A stretch of DNA of 10,308 nucleotides, taken from Ktedonobacter sp. (GTDB lineage: Bacteria > Chloroflexota > Ktedonobacteria > Ktedonobacterales > Ktedonobacteraceae). This document shows, in pieces, positions 1 to 6,889 of this stretch. Below the pieces are notes generated by a model. That model worked only from the letters and a program-made list of their open reading frames with translations, was not told where the DNA came from and did not search any database. Position 1 is the first letter of the stretch; each line of letters begins with the position of its first letter. The stretch lies in contig DMFQ01000091.1 of the NCBI GenBank assembly GCA_003450555.1, forward strand, positions 1 through 10,308, read 5' to 3'. The translations under genes and the position numbers were made by a program.

Positions 1-234
1 GAAGAACTCCGCCGCGTGCGACATCTCGGCTACGCGGTCTCGTGTAGCGAACTCGAAGAGGGTATCGATGCCGTCGCTGCCCCCATTTTTGATCACCTTG
101 GCACAGTAGTCGCCTCTGTATCGATCGGTGGTCCAAGCGAACGATGCCGCCCTAAACAGGCCGAGTTGATTGGCGCCGTCACACATGCGGGGCAACAGGT
201 ATCGCAGGCTTTGCACTACGTCGGCTGGCACTAG
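1..234 (+). CDS. IclR-family transcriptional regulator, C-terminal end (partial)
   Basis: The reading frame is open from base 1 and gives the last 77 residues of a protein whose start lies outside the window. The segment reads GYAVSCSELEEGIDAVAAPIF followed by DHLGTVVASVSIGGPS, which is the end of the IclR effector-binding domain (pattern GYA-x-s-x-x-E-x-x-x-G-x-x-x-x-AAPIFD-x-x-G-x-VVA-x-x-S-x-x-GP). In this family an N-terminal winged helix-turn-helix binds DNA and the C-terminal GAF-like domain binds a small metabolite, often the substrate or product of a neighbouring catabolic operon. The stop lies 15 bp before the yqeB-like start, so it is probably co-transcribed with, and controls, the molybdenum hydroxylase genes. 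That regulatory link is inference. A GTG at 16 is in frame but is internal, because similarity continues upstream of it. Confidence 0.85.
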   Translation, partial: EELRRVRHLGYAVSCSELEEGIDAVAAPIFDHLGTVVASVSIGGPSERCRPKQAELIGAVTHAGQQVSQALHYVGWH

Positions 235-249
235 CAAGGAAACACGTCC

Positions 250-1086
250 GTGATGCATTCAGAAGCGCGTATCATCGTCGATACGCTGATTGTCGTCAAA
301 GGCGCCGGTGATCTTGCAACTGGCGTTATTCACCGGCTTGCGCGCGCGGGGTTCCCGGTTATAGCAACTGAACTTGCGCATCCAACGGTCGTGCGGCGCA
401 CGGTTGCCTTTGCAGAAGCAGTCACCCTTGGTGCCATCACCGTTGAAGAGGTGACGTGCCGCCTTGCCACATCTTTCGCGGCTATTCAGACCGTGCTAGC
501 AGAGGGAGAAGTGCCTGTAGTCGTTGATCCAGCTGGCTCAATGCTCAAACAACTACGTCCTACGGTGCTGGTAGAAGCAACACTCTCAAAGTATAATAGC
601 GGTATAATGATAGAAGACGCGCCTGTTGTCATTGCACTTGGTCCTGGCTACGAGGCGGGCAAGGATGTCCACGCGGTGATCGAGACCAATCGCGGGCATA
701 ACCTGGGCCGCGTCTACCTGCAGGGAAGCGCTGAACCAAACACTGGTGTGCCGGGAGCCATCGGCGGCTATACCATCGAGCGGCTCCTTCGCTCACCTGG
801 TGCGGGCAAACTCTATGGTGTGAGACAGATAGGTGATTTGGTGCAGGCATACGAAAAAGTAGCGCTTGTCAGATCGGCTATGAACGAAGAGTTTCCCGTG
901 AAGGCAAGTATTAGCGGCATCCTGCGCGGTCTAGTTCGTGATGAATTAGATGTGACCCTGGGTATGAAAGTTGGTGACATCGATCCACGAGCCTCCCGCG
1001 AACATTGTTTCACCATCTCGGACAAATCACGTGCTATCGCAGGGGGCGTATTGGAAGCGATACTGTATTTCCTGAATAGAGGATAA
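250..1086 (+). CDS. yqeB: YqeB/EF2563-type selenium-dependent molybdenum hydroxylase accessory protein
   Basis: The 278-residue protein matches the EF2563/YqeB family, typically about 255-270 residues. An N-terminal nucleotide-binding-like motif GAGDLATG (residues 18-25) is followed by TELAHPTVVRRTVAFAEAV. The C-terminal half has SGILRGLVRD (222-231), KVGDIDPR (240-247) and ISDKSRAIAGG (256-266), all family hallmarks. The family is known from gene clusters with SelD and selenium-dependent xanthine dehydrogenases, where it is thought to help install a labile selenium or mature the Mo cofactor; its exact reaction is not settled. AAGGA at 236-240 serves either GTG 250 (9 bp spacing) or ATG 253 (12 bp), so the start may be one codon later. 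It lies between the regulator and the FAD subunit with gaps of 15 and 8 bp, which fits a dedicated maturation role. No SelD, YqeC or MocA homologue is in the window. Family assignment is secure; selenium use here is inference. Confidence 0.85.
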   Translation: MMHSEARIIVDTLIVVKGAGDLATGVIHRLARAGFPVIATELAHPTVVRRTVAFAEAVTLGAITVEEVTCRLATSFAAIQTVLAEGEVPVVVDPAGSMLKQLRPTVLVEATLSKYNSGIMIEDAPVVIALGPGYEAGKDVHAVIETNRGHNLGRVYLQGSAEPNTGVPGAIGGYTIERLLRSPGAGKLYGVRQIGDLVQAYEKVALVRSAMNEEFPVKASISGILRGLVRDELDVTLGMKVGDIDPRASREHCFTISDKSRAIAGGVLEAILYFLNRG

Positions 1087-1094
1087 GCGTATTT

Positions 1095-1970
1095 ATGCTC
1101 AAAATCGCGGCCTATCATAGCCCGACAACACTGATAGAAGCGGCTGCTTTGCTTGCGGAGGACGGACGCACCGCTATTGCAGGGGGAACTGACCTGCTGG
1201 TCAACCCTCGCTACATGGTGGGGGTACGTGAGGTGGTGGACATACGCAGGCTGGGATTAAACTATATCCGTGTAGAAAACGGCTGGCTGTACATCGGCGC
1301 AGGGGCGACAATGCGCACAGTAGCCCAACGTGTCGAGCTGCAAGGTCTTGCCAATGGTATACTCGCACGCGGAGCAGCAGTTTGTGGCTCGCCCAATATC
1401 CGCAATATGGCAACACTGGCAGGGAACATCGCCTCTGCGCTCCCATCCGCCGATACTCCTCCAGCATTACTGGCGCTGGACGCCGAGGTCGTTCTTGTTG
1501 GGATGCGGGGCGAACGCGTCGTGCCGCTAGACAGCTTCTTTGTCGGCCCGGCCAAAAGTGTGCGCGAACGAGATTTGATCAGGGAATTGCGCATTCCCCT
1601 GGCTGGTAGTAACGCTTTGCGCGGTGGATTTTATAAAATTGGGCGTACAGCCGAAGATATTTCAATGGTCAATGCCGCTGCGACGCTCAAGATACAGGAT
1701 GGAAAGATCAGCATGGCACGCCTTGTGTTGGGAGCAGTCGCACCGGTACCACTGAGAGTTTCGCGGGCTGAGGAAGCCTTGGTCGGTCAGGCCGCGACGG
1801 AAGAAACATTTCAACGTGTGGCTGAGATTGTACGCGACGAGGTACGACCCATCACAGACCATCGAGCTACCGCGGAATACCGGCGGCGCATAAGCGCTGT
1901 GGCGACAGTGCGGGCGCTGCGCCAGGCGGCGGGATTGGCGACACCCGGAGAGGAGTGGCAACATGCCTGA
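1095..1970 (+). CDS. FAD-binding (medium) subunit of a xanthine dehydrogenase/CO dehydrogenase-family molybdenum hydroxylase
   Basis: At 291 residues this is the usual length for CoxM/CutM/XdhB-type flavoprotein subunits. The PCMH-type FAD-binding signature is present: AGGTDLL at 29-35, IGAGATM at 67-73, and IRNMATLAGNIASALPSADT at 102-121, which matches the second FAD-contact motif (T-x-x-GN-x-x-x-x-x-P-x-aD). The C-terminal part (about 185-285) corresponds to the CO dehydrogenase flavoprotein C-terminal domain. Its job is to pass electrons from the iron-sulfur subunit to the final acceptor. The start is ATG 1095, with a weak purine-rich AGAGGA at 1078-1083 overlapping the end of the upstream gene. 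Its last 8 bp overlap the start of the [2Fe-2S] subunit gene, indicating translational coupling. The substrate class cannot be inferred from this subunit. Confidence 0.92.
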   Translation: MLKIAAYHSPTTLIEAAALLAEDGRTAIAGGTDLLVNPRYMVGVREVVDIRRLGLNYIRVENGWLYIGAGATMRTVAQRVELQGLANGILARGAAVCGSPNIRNMATLAGNIASALPSADTPPALLALDAEVVLVGMRGERVVPLDSFFVGPAKSVRERDLIRELRIPLAGSNALRGGFYKIGRTAEDISMVNAAATLKIQDGKISMARLVLGAVAPVPLRVSRAEEALVGQAATEETFQRVAEIVRDEVRPITDHRATAEYRRRISAVATVRALRQAAGLATPGEEWQHA

Positions 1971-2433
1971 GGTAGATATCGCGCTCACAGTAAACGGGCG
2001 CGCCGTGAAGTGGCACGTTGAGGCAGGTGAGACGCTATTGGAAGCGCTGCATGCCCATCACTTGAAGGGGACAAAGCTGATCTGTGGCACGGGTGACTGC
2101 TGTGGCTGCGGCGTGCTCCTGAACGGCAACTCCATCAATGCCTGCTGCATGCTGGCAGCTCAGGCCGAGGGCGGCGATCTGCTCACCATTGAGGGATTAG
2201 CGCAGGAGGGGAAACTTCACCCTATTCAGGAGGCATTTGCTCAGGAGGGAGCCGCTCAGTGTGGCTACTGCACGCCCGGCTTTATTATGCGTGCGTGTGC
2301 TTTCCTGCAGGAGCATCCTCATCCCAACGAGACAGAGGTACGAGCCGCGTTGGCCGGAAATATCTGCAGGTGTACAGGTTATGTCAAGCCTGTAGCGGCT
2401 GTGTTGAGGGCTGCTGAGATGATGCACGAGTAA
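1963..2433 (+). CDS. [2Fe-2S] (small) subunit of the molybdenum hydroxylase
   Basis: The protein has 156 residues, normal for CoxS/XdhC/NdhS-type small subunits. An N-terminal plant-type ferredoxin domain (about 4-80) has ligand cysteines C41, C46, C49 and C61. A C-terminal four-helix [2Fe-2S] domain has C100-x2-C103 (QCGYCTPG) and C135-x-C137 (NICRCTGY). It carries electrons from the Mo centre to FAD. Two extra cysteines stand out: C47 replaces the nearly invariant glycine of the family's C-x4-C-G-x-C pattern, giving DCCGCG, and C62 directly follows ligand C61 (INACCMLA). ATG 1963 is preceded by GGAGAGGAG at 1947-1955, a strong ribosome site inside the end of the FAD-subunit gene; the genes overlap by 8 bp. 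Family and role are secure; any effect of the extra cysteines is unknown. Confidence 0.95.
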   Translation: MPEVDIALTVNGRAVKWHVEAGETLLEALHAHHLKGTKLICGTGDCCGCGVLLNGNSINACCMLAAQAEGGDLLTIEGLAQEGKLHPIQEAFAQEGAAQCGYCTPGFIMRACAFLQEHPHPNETEVRAALAGNICRCTGYVKPVAAVLRAAEMMHE

Positions 2434-2448
2434 AACAAATGAGGGCAA

Positions 2449-4842
2449 ATGGATAACGAATATTATGAACCTGGTGGTGGCAATATTGCGGATGCGGCAC
2501 ATCAACACGATCGGCAGGTAGGTCGAACGCGGGTGGTCGGGCAAAAGAAGCGGAGGGTGGATGCACGCCCTCTGGTTACTGGCGCACCGGTCTACGCTGC
2601 TGAGTTTGAGCAGCCCAATATGCTGCATGCTCGCATCCTGCACTCGCCACACGCGCATGCCACTATTCTGCATATCGATACAAGTAAGGCTCTGGCTTTG
2701 GCCGGTGTCCGCGCAGTACTGACCCATGAAGACCTGCCGCGCGTGGCACATAGCACGGCTGGACAGCCCTATCCGGAATCATCTCCTTATGATGCATACC
2801 TGCTGGATCGCCGTGTCCGCTATGTTGGCGATTGGGTGGCCTTTGTAGCCGCCGAAACACCTGCCATTGCAGAAGAGGCATTGAGCTTGATTACGGTAGA
2901 GTATGAACTGCTGCCAGCCGTTTTCGATCCAATGGAAGCAATGCGCGACGGCGCTCCACAACTACACGAACCCGATATTACGCATCCAAATTCAGGGCAA
3001 CACTTTGGAGATATTTACGATGCCGCGCATAACATCGCGGCGCATGAAGTAATAACGTACGGTGACTTTGACTCGGCCATGAGCGAGGCAGATATCGTGG
3101 TTGAAGGGGAATATAGCGTTCCTTTCATCTCACATACTGTGCTGGAGCCACATGTCTGCGTAGCCTACCTCGATGGCTATGATCGTTTGATCGTTGTCAG
3201 CAGTACGCAGGTTCCCTATCATACGCGCCGTCAACTGGCGGCAGTCCTGCAATTACCCATCTCGCGCATACGAGTCGTCAAACCACGTGTGGGTGGCGGC
3301 TTTGGCAGCAAGCAGGAGATGCTATTGGAACCGGTAGCCGCGGCGTTAGCACTGAAGACACGACAGCCAGTACGCATTGAATACAGCCGACAGGAGGAAT
3401 TTACCGCGGGGCGTTTCCGTCACCCGGTGATCCTGCGCATGCGCAGCGGCGTTAGAAGGGATGGTACACTGCTTGCCATTTCGATGCACTCTATCGGCAA
3501 CGCCGGGGCTTATGGCACGCACAGCTTTACTGTGACGCGTAGTACCGGTCATAAAACACTGTGCCTCTATAGGGCAAAAGCCTATCTTTTTCGTGCTGAT
3601 GCTGTGTATACAAATCTTCCCATAACAGGAGCGATGCGAGGTTATGGTGCCCCGCAAGGATTTTTCGCTTTGGAATCGCATATCGATGAGATCGCGCGAA
3701 GACTCAACATGGATCCGCTGGAATTTCGCCGCAAGAACCATGTGCAAAAAGGTGACTGGGACCCCATGGAGATGGTTGAGGAGGAAGGTGTGTGGCGTTC
3801 TAAACGCCAGTTCCGTTCGTGCGGCCTGCCACAATGCCTGGAAAAAGGTGCGGCGGCGTTTGGTTGGGGCCAGCCTTTTGAGCGCGGTGATGGGAAACCC
3901 ATACGGCGTGGACACGGCATGGCCACGGCTATGCAGGGGAGTGGCGTCGCCAGCTTTGAGTTAGGGGGCGCATCCATCAAACTCAATGAAGACGGGTCGT
4001 TTAATGTAATGACGGGCGCGACCGATATCGGGCAGGGGAGCGATACCATCCTGGCGCAGATCGCGGCGGAGGCGCTAGGAGTGGACATGGACAAGATTAT
4101 CATGCACTCCGTTGATACCGACTCAAGTGTCTTCGACTATGGTTCGTACGCCTCCAGCACAACCTATATCAGTGGCGGTGGCGTCAAAGTTGCCGCGGAA
4201 CTCGTACAGAAACAGGTGCTGGATGTGGCGGGTGATCTGTTAGATTGCGCACCAGAAGATATGTCCATCGTTGATAGCGTTATTTATACTCCACGCGGCC
4301 CTAGTCATTTGAGGGTTGCGGACATTGCCAATGAGACATTGTATGGAAAGCACCGGCAGCAGATCATGGCAAAAGGCGATTTCTGGACTGACGACTCGCC
4401 AGCTCCCTTCTTCGCACAGTTTGTTGAAGTTGAGGTCGATACCGAGACGGGACGAGTGCGCGTGACAAAGGCTGTTAACGCGCTGGACCTGGGCAAGGCC
4501 ATCAACCCGGCACTGGCATCTGGCCAGGTAGAGGGGGCGGTTGCCATGGCACTGGGCTACGCTTTGAGTGAAGAGGTGAAGTTTGACGACCAGGGGCGCG
4601 TGCGCAATGCTGGCTTCGTCGATTACAAGGTCATGTCCACGCTGGATATGCCCGAGATGACGACTATTCTGGTCGAGGATACAGAGTATACCGGGCCATT
4701 TGGCGCTAAATCGGCTGGTGAGGTGCCAACTAATGGGATGGCTCCGGCGGTGGCAAACGCTATCCAGGATGCATTGGGTGTACGCATCCGCAGCTTACCG
4801 ATTACACCTGAAAAGATACTGCAAGCTCTAGATGAATTGTGA
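2449..4842 (+). CDS. Molybdopterin-binding (large) catalytic subunit of a xanthine dehydrogenase/aldehyde oxidase-family hydroxylase
   Basis: The 797-residue protein has the usual large-subunit length. Residues about 40-150 form the a/b hammerhead domain (begins RVDARPLVTG, 36-45), and about 170-740 the two molybdopterin-binding domains. Cofactor motifs are GGGFGSKQE (282-290), RGYGAPQ (397-403) and TDIGQGSD (525-532). GAKSAGEVP near the C-terminus gives E758, which aligns with the catalytic base glutamate (KAVGEPP in bovine xanthine oxidase, E1261). It would hydroxylate a heterocycle, purine or aldehyde using water oxygen. GGGFG-x-KQ also occurs in some bacterial xanthine dehydrogenases, but the substrate cannot be assigned; the active-site loop with AYRCRG-x-SU of CO dehydrogenase (selenium-free cysteine loop) is not seen. 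The first ~30 residues (DNEYYEPGGGN...) form a hydrophilic extension. ATG 2449 has GAGGG at 2441-2445. It is the last gene of the run, with a 15-bp gap to the small subunit gene. Confidence 0.93.
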   Translation: MDNEYYEPGGGNIADAAHQHDRQVGRTRVVGQKKRRVDARPLVTGAPVYAAEFEQPNMLHARILHSPHAHATILHIDTSKALALAGVRAVLTHEDLPRVAHSTAGQPYPESSPYDAYLLDRRVRYVGDWVAFVAAETPAIAEEALSLITVEYELLPAVFDPMEAMRDGAPQLHEPDITHPNSGQHFGDIYDAAHNIAAHEVITYGDFDSAMSEADIVVEGEYSVPFISHTVLEPHVCVAYLDGYDRLIVVSSTQVPYHTRRQLAAVLQLPISRIRVVKPRVGGGFGSKQEMLLEPVAAALALKTRQPVRIEYSRQEEFTAGRFRHPVILRMRSGVRRDGTLLAISMHSIGNAGAYGTHSFTVTRSTGHKTLCLYRAKAYLFRADAVYTNLPITGAMRGYGAPQGFFALESHIDEIARRLNMDPLEFRRKNHVQKGDWDPMEMVEEEGVWRSKRQFRSCGLPQCLEKGAAAFGWGQPFERGDGKPIRRGHGMATAMQGSGVASFELGGASIKLNEDGSFNVMTGATDIGQGSDTILAQIAAEALGVDMDKIIMHSVDTDSSVFDYGSYASSTTYISGGGVKVAAELVQKQVLDVAGDLLDCAPEDMSIVDSVIYTPRGPSHLRVADIANETLYGKHRQQIMAKGDFWTDDSPAPFFAQFVEVEVDTETGRVRVTKAVNALDLGKAINPALASGQVEGAVAMALGYALSEEVKFDDQGRVRNAGFVDYKVMSTLDMPEMTTILVEDTEYTGPFGAKSAGEVPTNGMAPAVANAIQDALGVRIRSLPITPEKILQALDEL

Positions 4843-4917
4843 CTATCCAAAGTTGGACTGATTCCCTATGAGGGCACCAGACACGTTGAAGTTTGTTAAA
4901 CATGTGTGTAACCACAT

Positions 4918-4926
4918 TGGTATATT
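4918..4926 (+). promoter_or_regulatory. Possible extended -10 promoter element for the FHA gene
   Basis: TGGTATATT fits an extended -10 box (TGn followed by TATATT, 5 of 6 to TATAAT). No good -35 is visible at 16-18 bp. Predicted transcription would begin near 4932-4934, only a few bases before ATG 4942 and within or after the AGAGGT ribosome site at 4928-4933. This would give a very short leader, which weakens the call. A 5-bp inverted repeat, ATGTG/CACAT (4902-4906 and 4913-4917), lies directly upstream and could be an operator half-site pair or chance. Confidence 0.25.
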
Positions 4927-4941
4927 AAGAGGTAGTGAAGA

Positions 4942-5619
4942 ATGGAGCAAGAGCAATTATCCTCGGCCTATCTCGTTATTCAGCAGGGGCCGCAGGCTGG
5001 CAAACGAGTAGAAATCTGGAAAGATTGTACTACCATTGGTCGCAGCAGCGAGTGCGACATCTTTCTTGAAGACATTGCTGTCCACCGCAAACAGGCACGC
5101 ATTGTTTATACTCATGCGGGTTATGCACTGCGCGATGATCAAGGCAGCGGTGATAGCATCGTCAACGGTAGACCGGTGACCGAGAAGTTGCTCAGGGATG
5201 GGGATACACTTCTTTTTGGCCGTACAGAGCTTACGTTCTTTTCCCACGAGGCAACGCGTCCATTTCAGCAACCATCATCGCGGGGACGAGAATTACAACT
5301 TGGTAAATCACTTGATCCAAATGCCAGCGCCATAGCTAAACTGGATTTCACGAACGCACGCGGTGCTCTCATGAGCTTTGATCTCCAGCCTGAGATGACG
5401 ATAGGGCGCAGCCGCAAATGCGACATTTTTCTCGAAGACCTGGCAGTGAGCCGACTTCACGCAACGGTTCGCCAGTTGCCTGATGGCGGCTACGAGTTGG
5501 AGGATCACCATACCGCCAGCGGCACCATAGTCAACGGGAGAGCCGTTACCCGCTGTCGCTTGCAAGAGGGCGATATTGTGCAGATCGGGAAAAGCAAGCT
5601 TTCGTTTAAGAGGGTATGA
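4942..5619 (+). CDS. Tandem FHA-domain protein
   Basis: The 225-residue soluble protein consists of two forkhead-associated domains (about 9-100 and 132-223) joined by a polar linker (about 103-130). No membrane segment or signal peptide is seen. The domains are clearly duplicates: GRSSECDIFLEDIAV (33-47) and GRSRKCDIFLEDLAV (155-169). The second domain has the complete phosphothreonine-binding set: G155-R156, S170-R171-x-H173 and N198-G199. The first keeps G33-R34 and N75-G76 but reads HRKQA (48-52) where SRxHA is expected, so it lacks both the Ser and His. FHA domains recognise phosphothreonine peptides in Ser/Thr-kinase signalling; no kinase or phosphatase is in the window. Start ATG 4942 follows AGAGGT at 4928-4933. 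It is 99 bp downstream of the molybdenum hydroxylase genes and probably separately expressed. The fold is secure, the partner unknown. Confidence 0.9.
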   Translation: MEQEQLSSAYLVIQQGPQAGKRVEIWKDCTTIGRSSECDIFLEDIAVHRKQARIVYTHAGYALRDDQGSGDSIVNGRPVTEKLLRDGDTLLFGRTELTFFSHEATRPFQQPSSRGRELQLGKSLDPNASAIAKLDFTNARGALMSFDLQPEMTIGRSRKCDIFLEDLAVSRLHATVRQLPDGGYELEDHHTASGTIVNGRAVTRCRLQEGDIVQIGKSKLSFKRV

Positions 5620-5661
5620 ATTAGCTAGGCGACGCGAGGCTCACCCTCATGCCCTGATAAT

Positions 5662-6519
5662 TTACAGATTCTGGAGCAACACCTGTAGCCTCTTTGCTCT
5701 TTCTTCATAGTAGTCAATCTCAGCACCATCCTTTAATCGCAAGGGAGTATCATAGGCGCGCGTTTCGCTCATGAAGCGCTGCACCTCTGACGGTATATCC
5801 TGCAGATGTTGAGCACCATGCTGGCGTACGCGGCTCGAAGAGATATCGCGATAGGTGCTACTCAACGGTAACTCGTGGATATACTGGACGAAAGGTTGAT
5901 TGTGTGGCTGACTCAAGAGGTCAGATAACGAAACGGCATTGGCCGTTCCACGTGGCGCCACTAACAGTTCAGCCAATGAGAAAAGAGTATTGAGGGCGGT
6001 AGTGCGGTCCTCGTAGTAATGTGGGTCCAGTATCTGTACGATCTTATCATAGCCTAGCAGGAAGAATAGCCTTCTCACGCCGGGAAATGAGGACCGCACA
6101 GCTTCGGCCTGCTCCACGTACAAGCCACGGTTAAAAAGCATGATCCCCGTACCAGGCAAATGTTGCTGCAACACCGTATCCAGCAAGATGACGCGATCGA
6201 GCAGCAGCGGCCGCTCAACGTTCTCCTTGTCGGTTGTGAGCTTACTCATGGCAGCGTAGAGTAGCGGGTCCTGCTCGTCTTTGTACGAGGAAAAAAGGGG
6301 AGAATGAGCGAATTGGTGCGCCTGCTCAAGCAGAGCAAGATGGGCATTAGTTGGTGGGTTGAAAGAACCGGGGAAGACAATGATGGTGCTTTCAGGTTGT
6401 GGTGAACGGGGGACAATAACAGCCTGCGGTGCGGATGCAGGATCAAGTTGATCGAGCAAGGCTTGCACCTCTTTGAAACGCTGGATTGTGTGTTGGGAAA
6501 AGTAAATTGGGATTTCCAT
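5662..6519 (-). CDS. Nucleotidyltransferase of the NadD/POF1-like cytidylyltransferase superfamily
   Basis: The 285-residue protein has the Rossmann-type nucleotidyltransferase signature VFPGSFNPPTNAHLALLEQA at residues 48-67. Here TNAH (57-60) stands at the (H/T)-x-G-H site, with Ala in place of Gly. A C-terminal ISSSRVR (226-232) matches the second ATP-binding motif (ISST-x-x-R). The stretch GYDKIVQILDPHYYEDR resembles the corresponding segment of fungal POF1-type NMN adenylyltransferases more than that of classical bacterial NadD (GGTFDPIHNGH, GxDxLxxL). A role in forming NAD(+) or a related dinucleotide from a mononucleotide and ATP is therefore plausible but not shown. Residues 1-45 form an N-terminal extension before the catalytic core, unlike NadD. 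It is convergent with the FHA gene (42 bp between stops). ATG at 6517-6519 has no ribosome site, but a -10-like TACAAT ends 7 bp upstream. Superfamily assignment is good, substrate unknown. Confidence 0.8.
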   Translation of the reverse strand: MEIPIYFSQHTIQRFKEVQALLDQLDPASAPQAVIVPRSPQPESTIIVFPGSFNPPTNAHLALLEQAHQFAHSPLFSSYKDEQDPLLYAAMSKLTTDKENVERPLLLDRVILLDTVLQQHLPGTGIMLFNRGLYVEQAEAVRSSFPGVRRLFFLLGYDKIVQILDPHYYEDRTTALNTLFSLAELLVAPRGTANAVSLSDLLSQPHNQPFVQYIHELPLSSTYRDISSSRVRQHGAQHLQDIPSEVQRFMSETRAYDTPLRLKDGAEIDYYEERAKRLQVLLQNL

Positions 6520-6526
6520 GGATTCT

Positions 6527-6532
6527 ATTGTA
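6527..6532 (-). promoter_or_regulatory. Possible -10 box of a leaderless promoter for the nucleotidyltransferase gene
   Basis: Read on the minus strand, TACAAT (5 of 6 to TATAAT) is followed by 7 bases and the ATG. No purine-rich ribosome site lies between, so transcription could begin at or next to the start codon. A -35 box is not convincing at the expected place (6550-6555 reads TCTAGT on the minus strand). Confidence 0.35.
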
Positions 6533-6658
6533 GCATAAAGAACAAAAAGACTAGAGGTAAGCAGGCATACAACCTACCGGCCCCTAATCTCTTTGAGATA
6601 CTATCCTTATCCTGCTCAATTCATTTTTCTCTCTACAATCACACCTTACTATTTTCAT

Positions 6659-6674
6659 GTTAAGTTAACGTTAA
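6659..6674. repeat. Three GTTAA repeats with a TTAACGTTAA palindrome
   Basis: GTTAA occurs at 6659-6663, 6664-6668 and 6670-6674. The last two form the 10-bp perfect palindrome TTAACGTTAA (6665-6674). This could be a protein-binding site, though in AT-rich DNA chance is possible. Confidence 0.35.
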
Positions 6675-6801
6675 TGGATGAGTGAATTTCTGTAAAAATC
6701 AGGTAAACACTTTCTTATTGTTCATAAATTCCATAAAAATATCCTTTCTCATGTACAATACATACATTGTTTTGTTTACATCTGACTGTTACACTCACTT
6801 C

Positions 6802-6826
6802 AGGTACCTCTTCTATTGAGGTATTT
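6802..6826 (+). promoter_or_regulatory. Hairpin with possible anti-Shine-Dalgarno arm
   Basis: AGGTACCTC (6802-6810) can pair with GAGGTATTT (6818-6826) around the 7-base loop TTCTATT, giving nine pairs of which two are G-U. The same 5' arm is complementary to the transporter ribosome site region at 6980-6988 (GGAGGTACT). It is relevant only if transcription starts upstream of 6802, which is not established. Confidence 0.35.
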
Positions 6827-6871
6827 ATCTACTCTACACCCCCTGTCCTGCCTAATAACTACTGAGCCTGG

Positions 6872-6889
6872 TGTTACTTAAAAGTAACA
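6872..6889. promoter_or_regulatory. 18-bp palindrome, probable operator of the transporter operon
   Basis: TGTTACTTAAAAGTAACA has perfect 8-bp arms around a central AA. Flanking CCTG (6867-6870) and CAGG (6892-6895) extend the dyad after a small interruption. Its right arm coincides with GTAACA (6884-6889), 4 of 6 to a -35 box and 16 bp before TATAAG. The symmetry and position suit binding by a dimeric repressor; the family of that regulator cannot be named. Confidence 0.55.

Noticed and set aside
2197..2751. A 184-residue open frame on the minus strand
   Set aside because: It overlaps two well-supported hydroxylase genes and its sequence has no recognisable domain.
5620..5661. A terminator between the convergent FHA and nucleotidyltransferase genes
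   Set aside because: Only short dyads (GAGG/CCTC, 5636-5648) are seen, without a T-run on either strand.
6448..6663. A 71-residue open frame on + across the start of the nucleotidyltransferase gene
   Set aside because: It overlaps a recognised gene on the other strand, has no family motif and no ribosome site, and its end is low-complexity.
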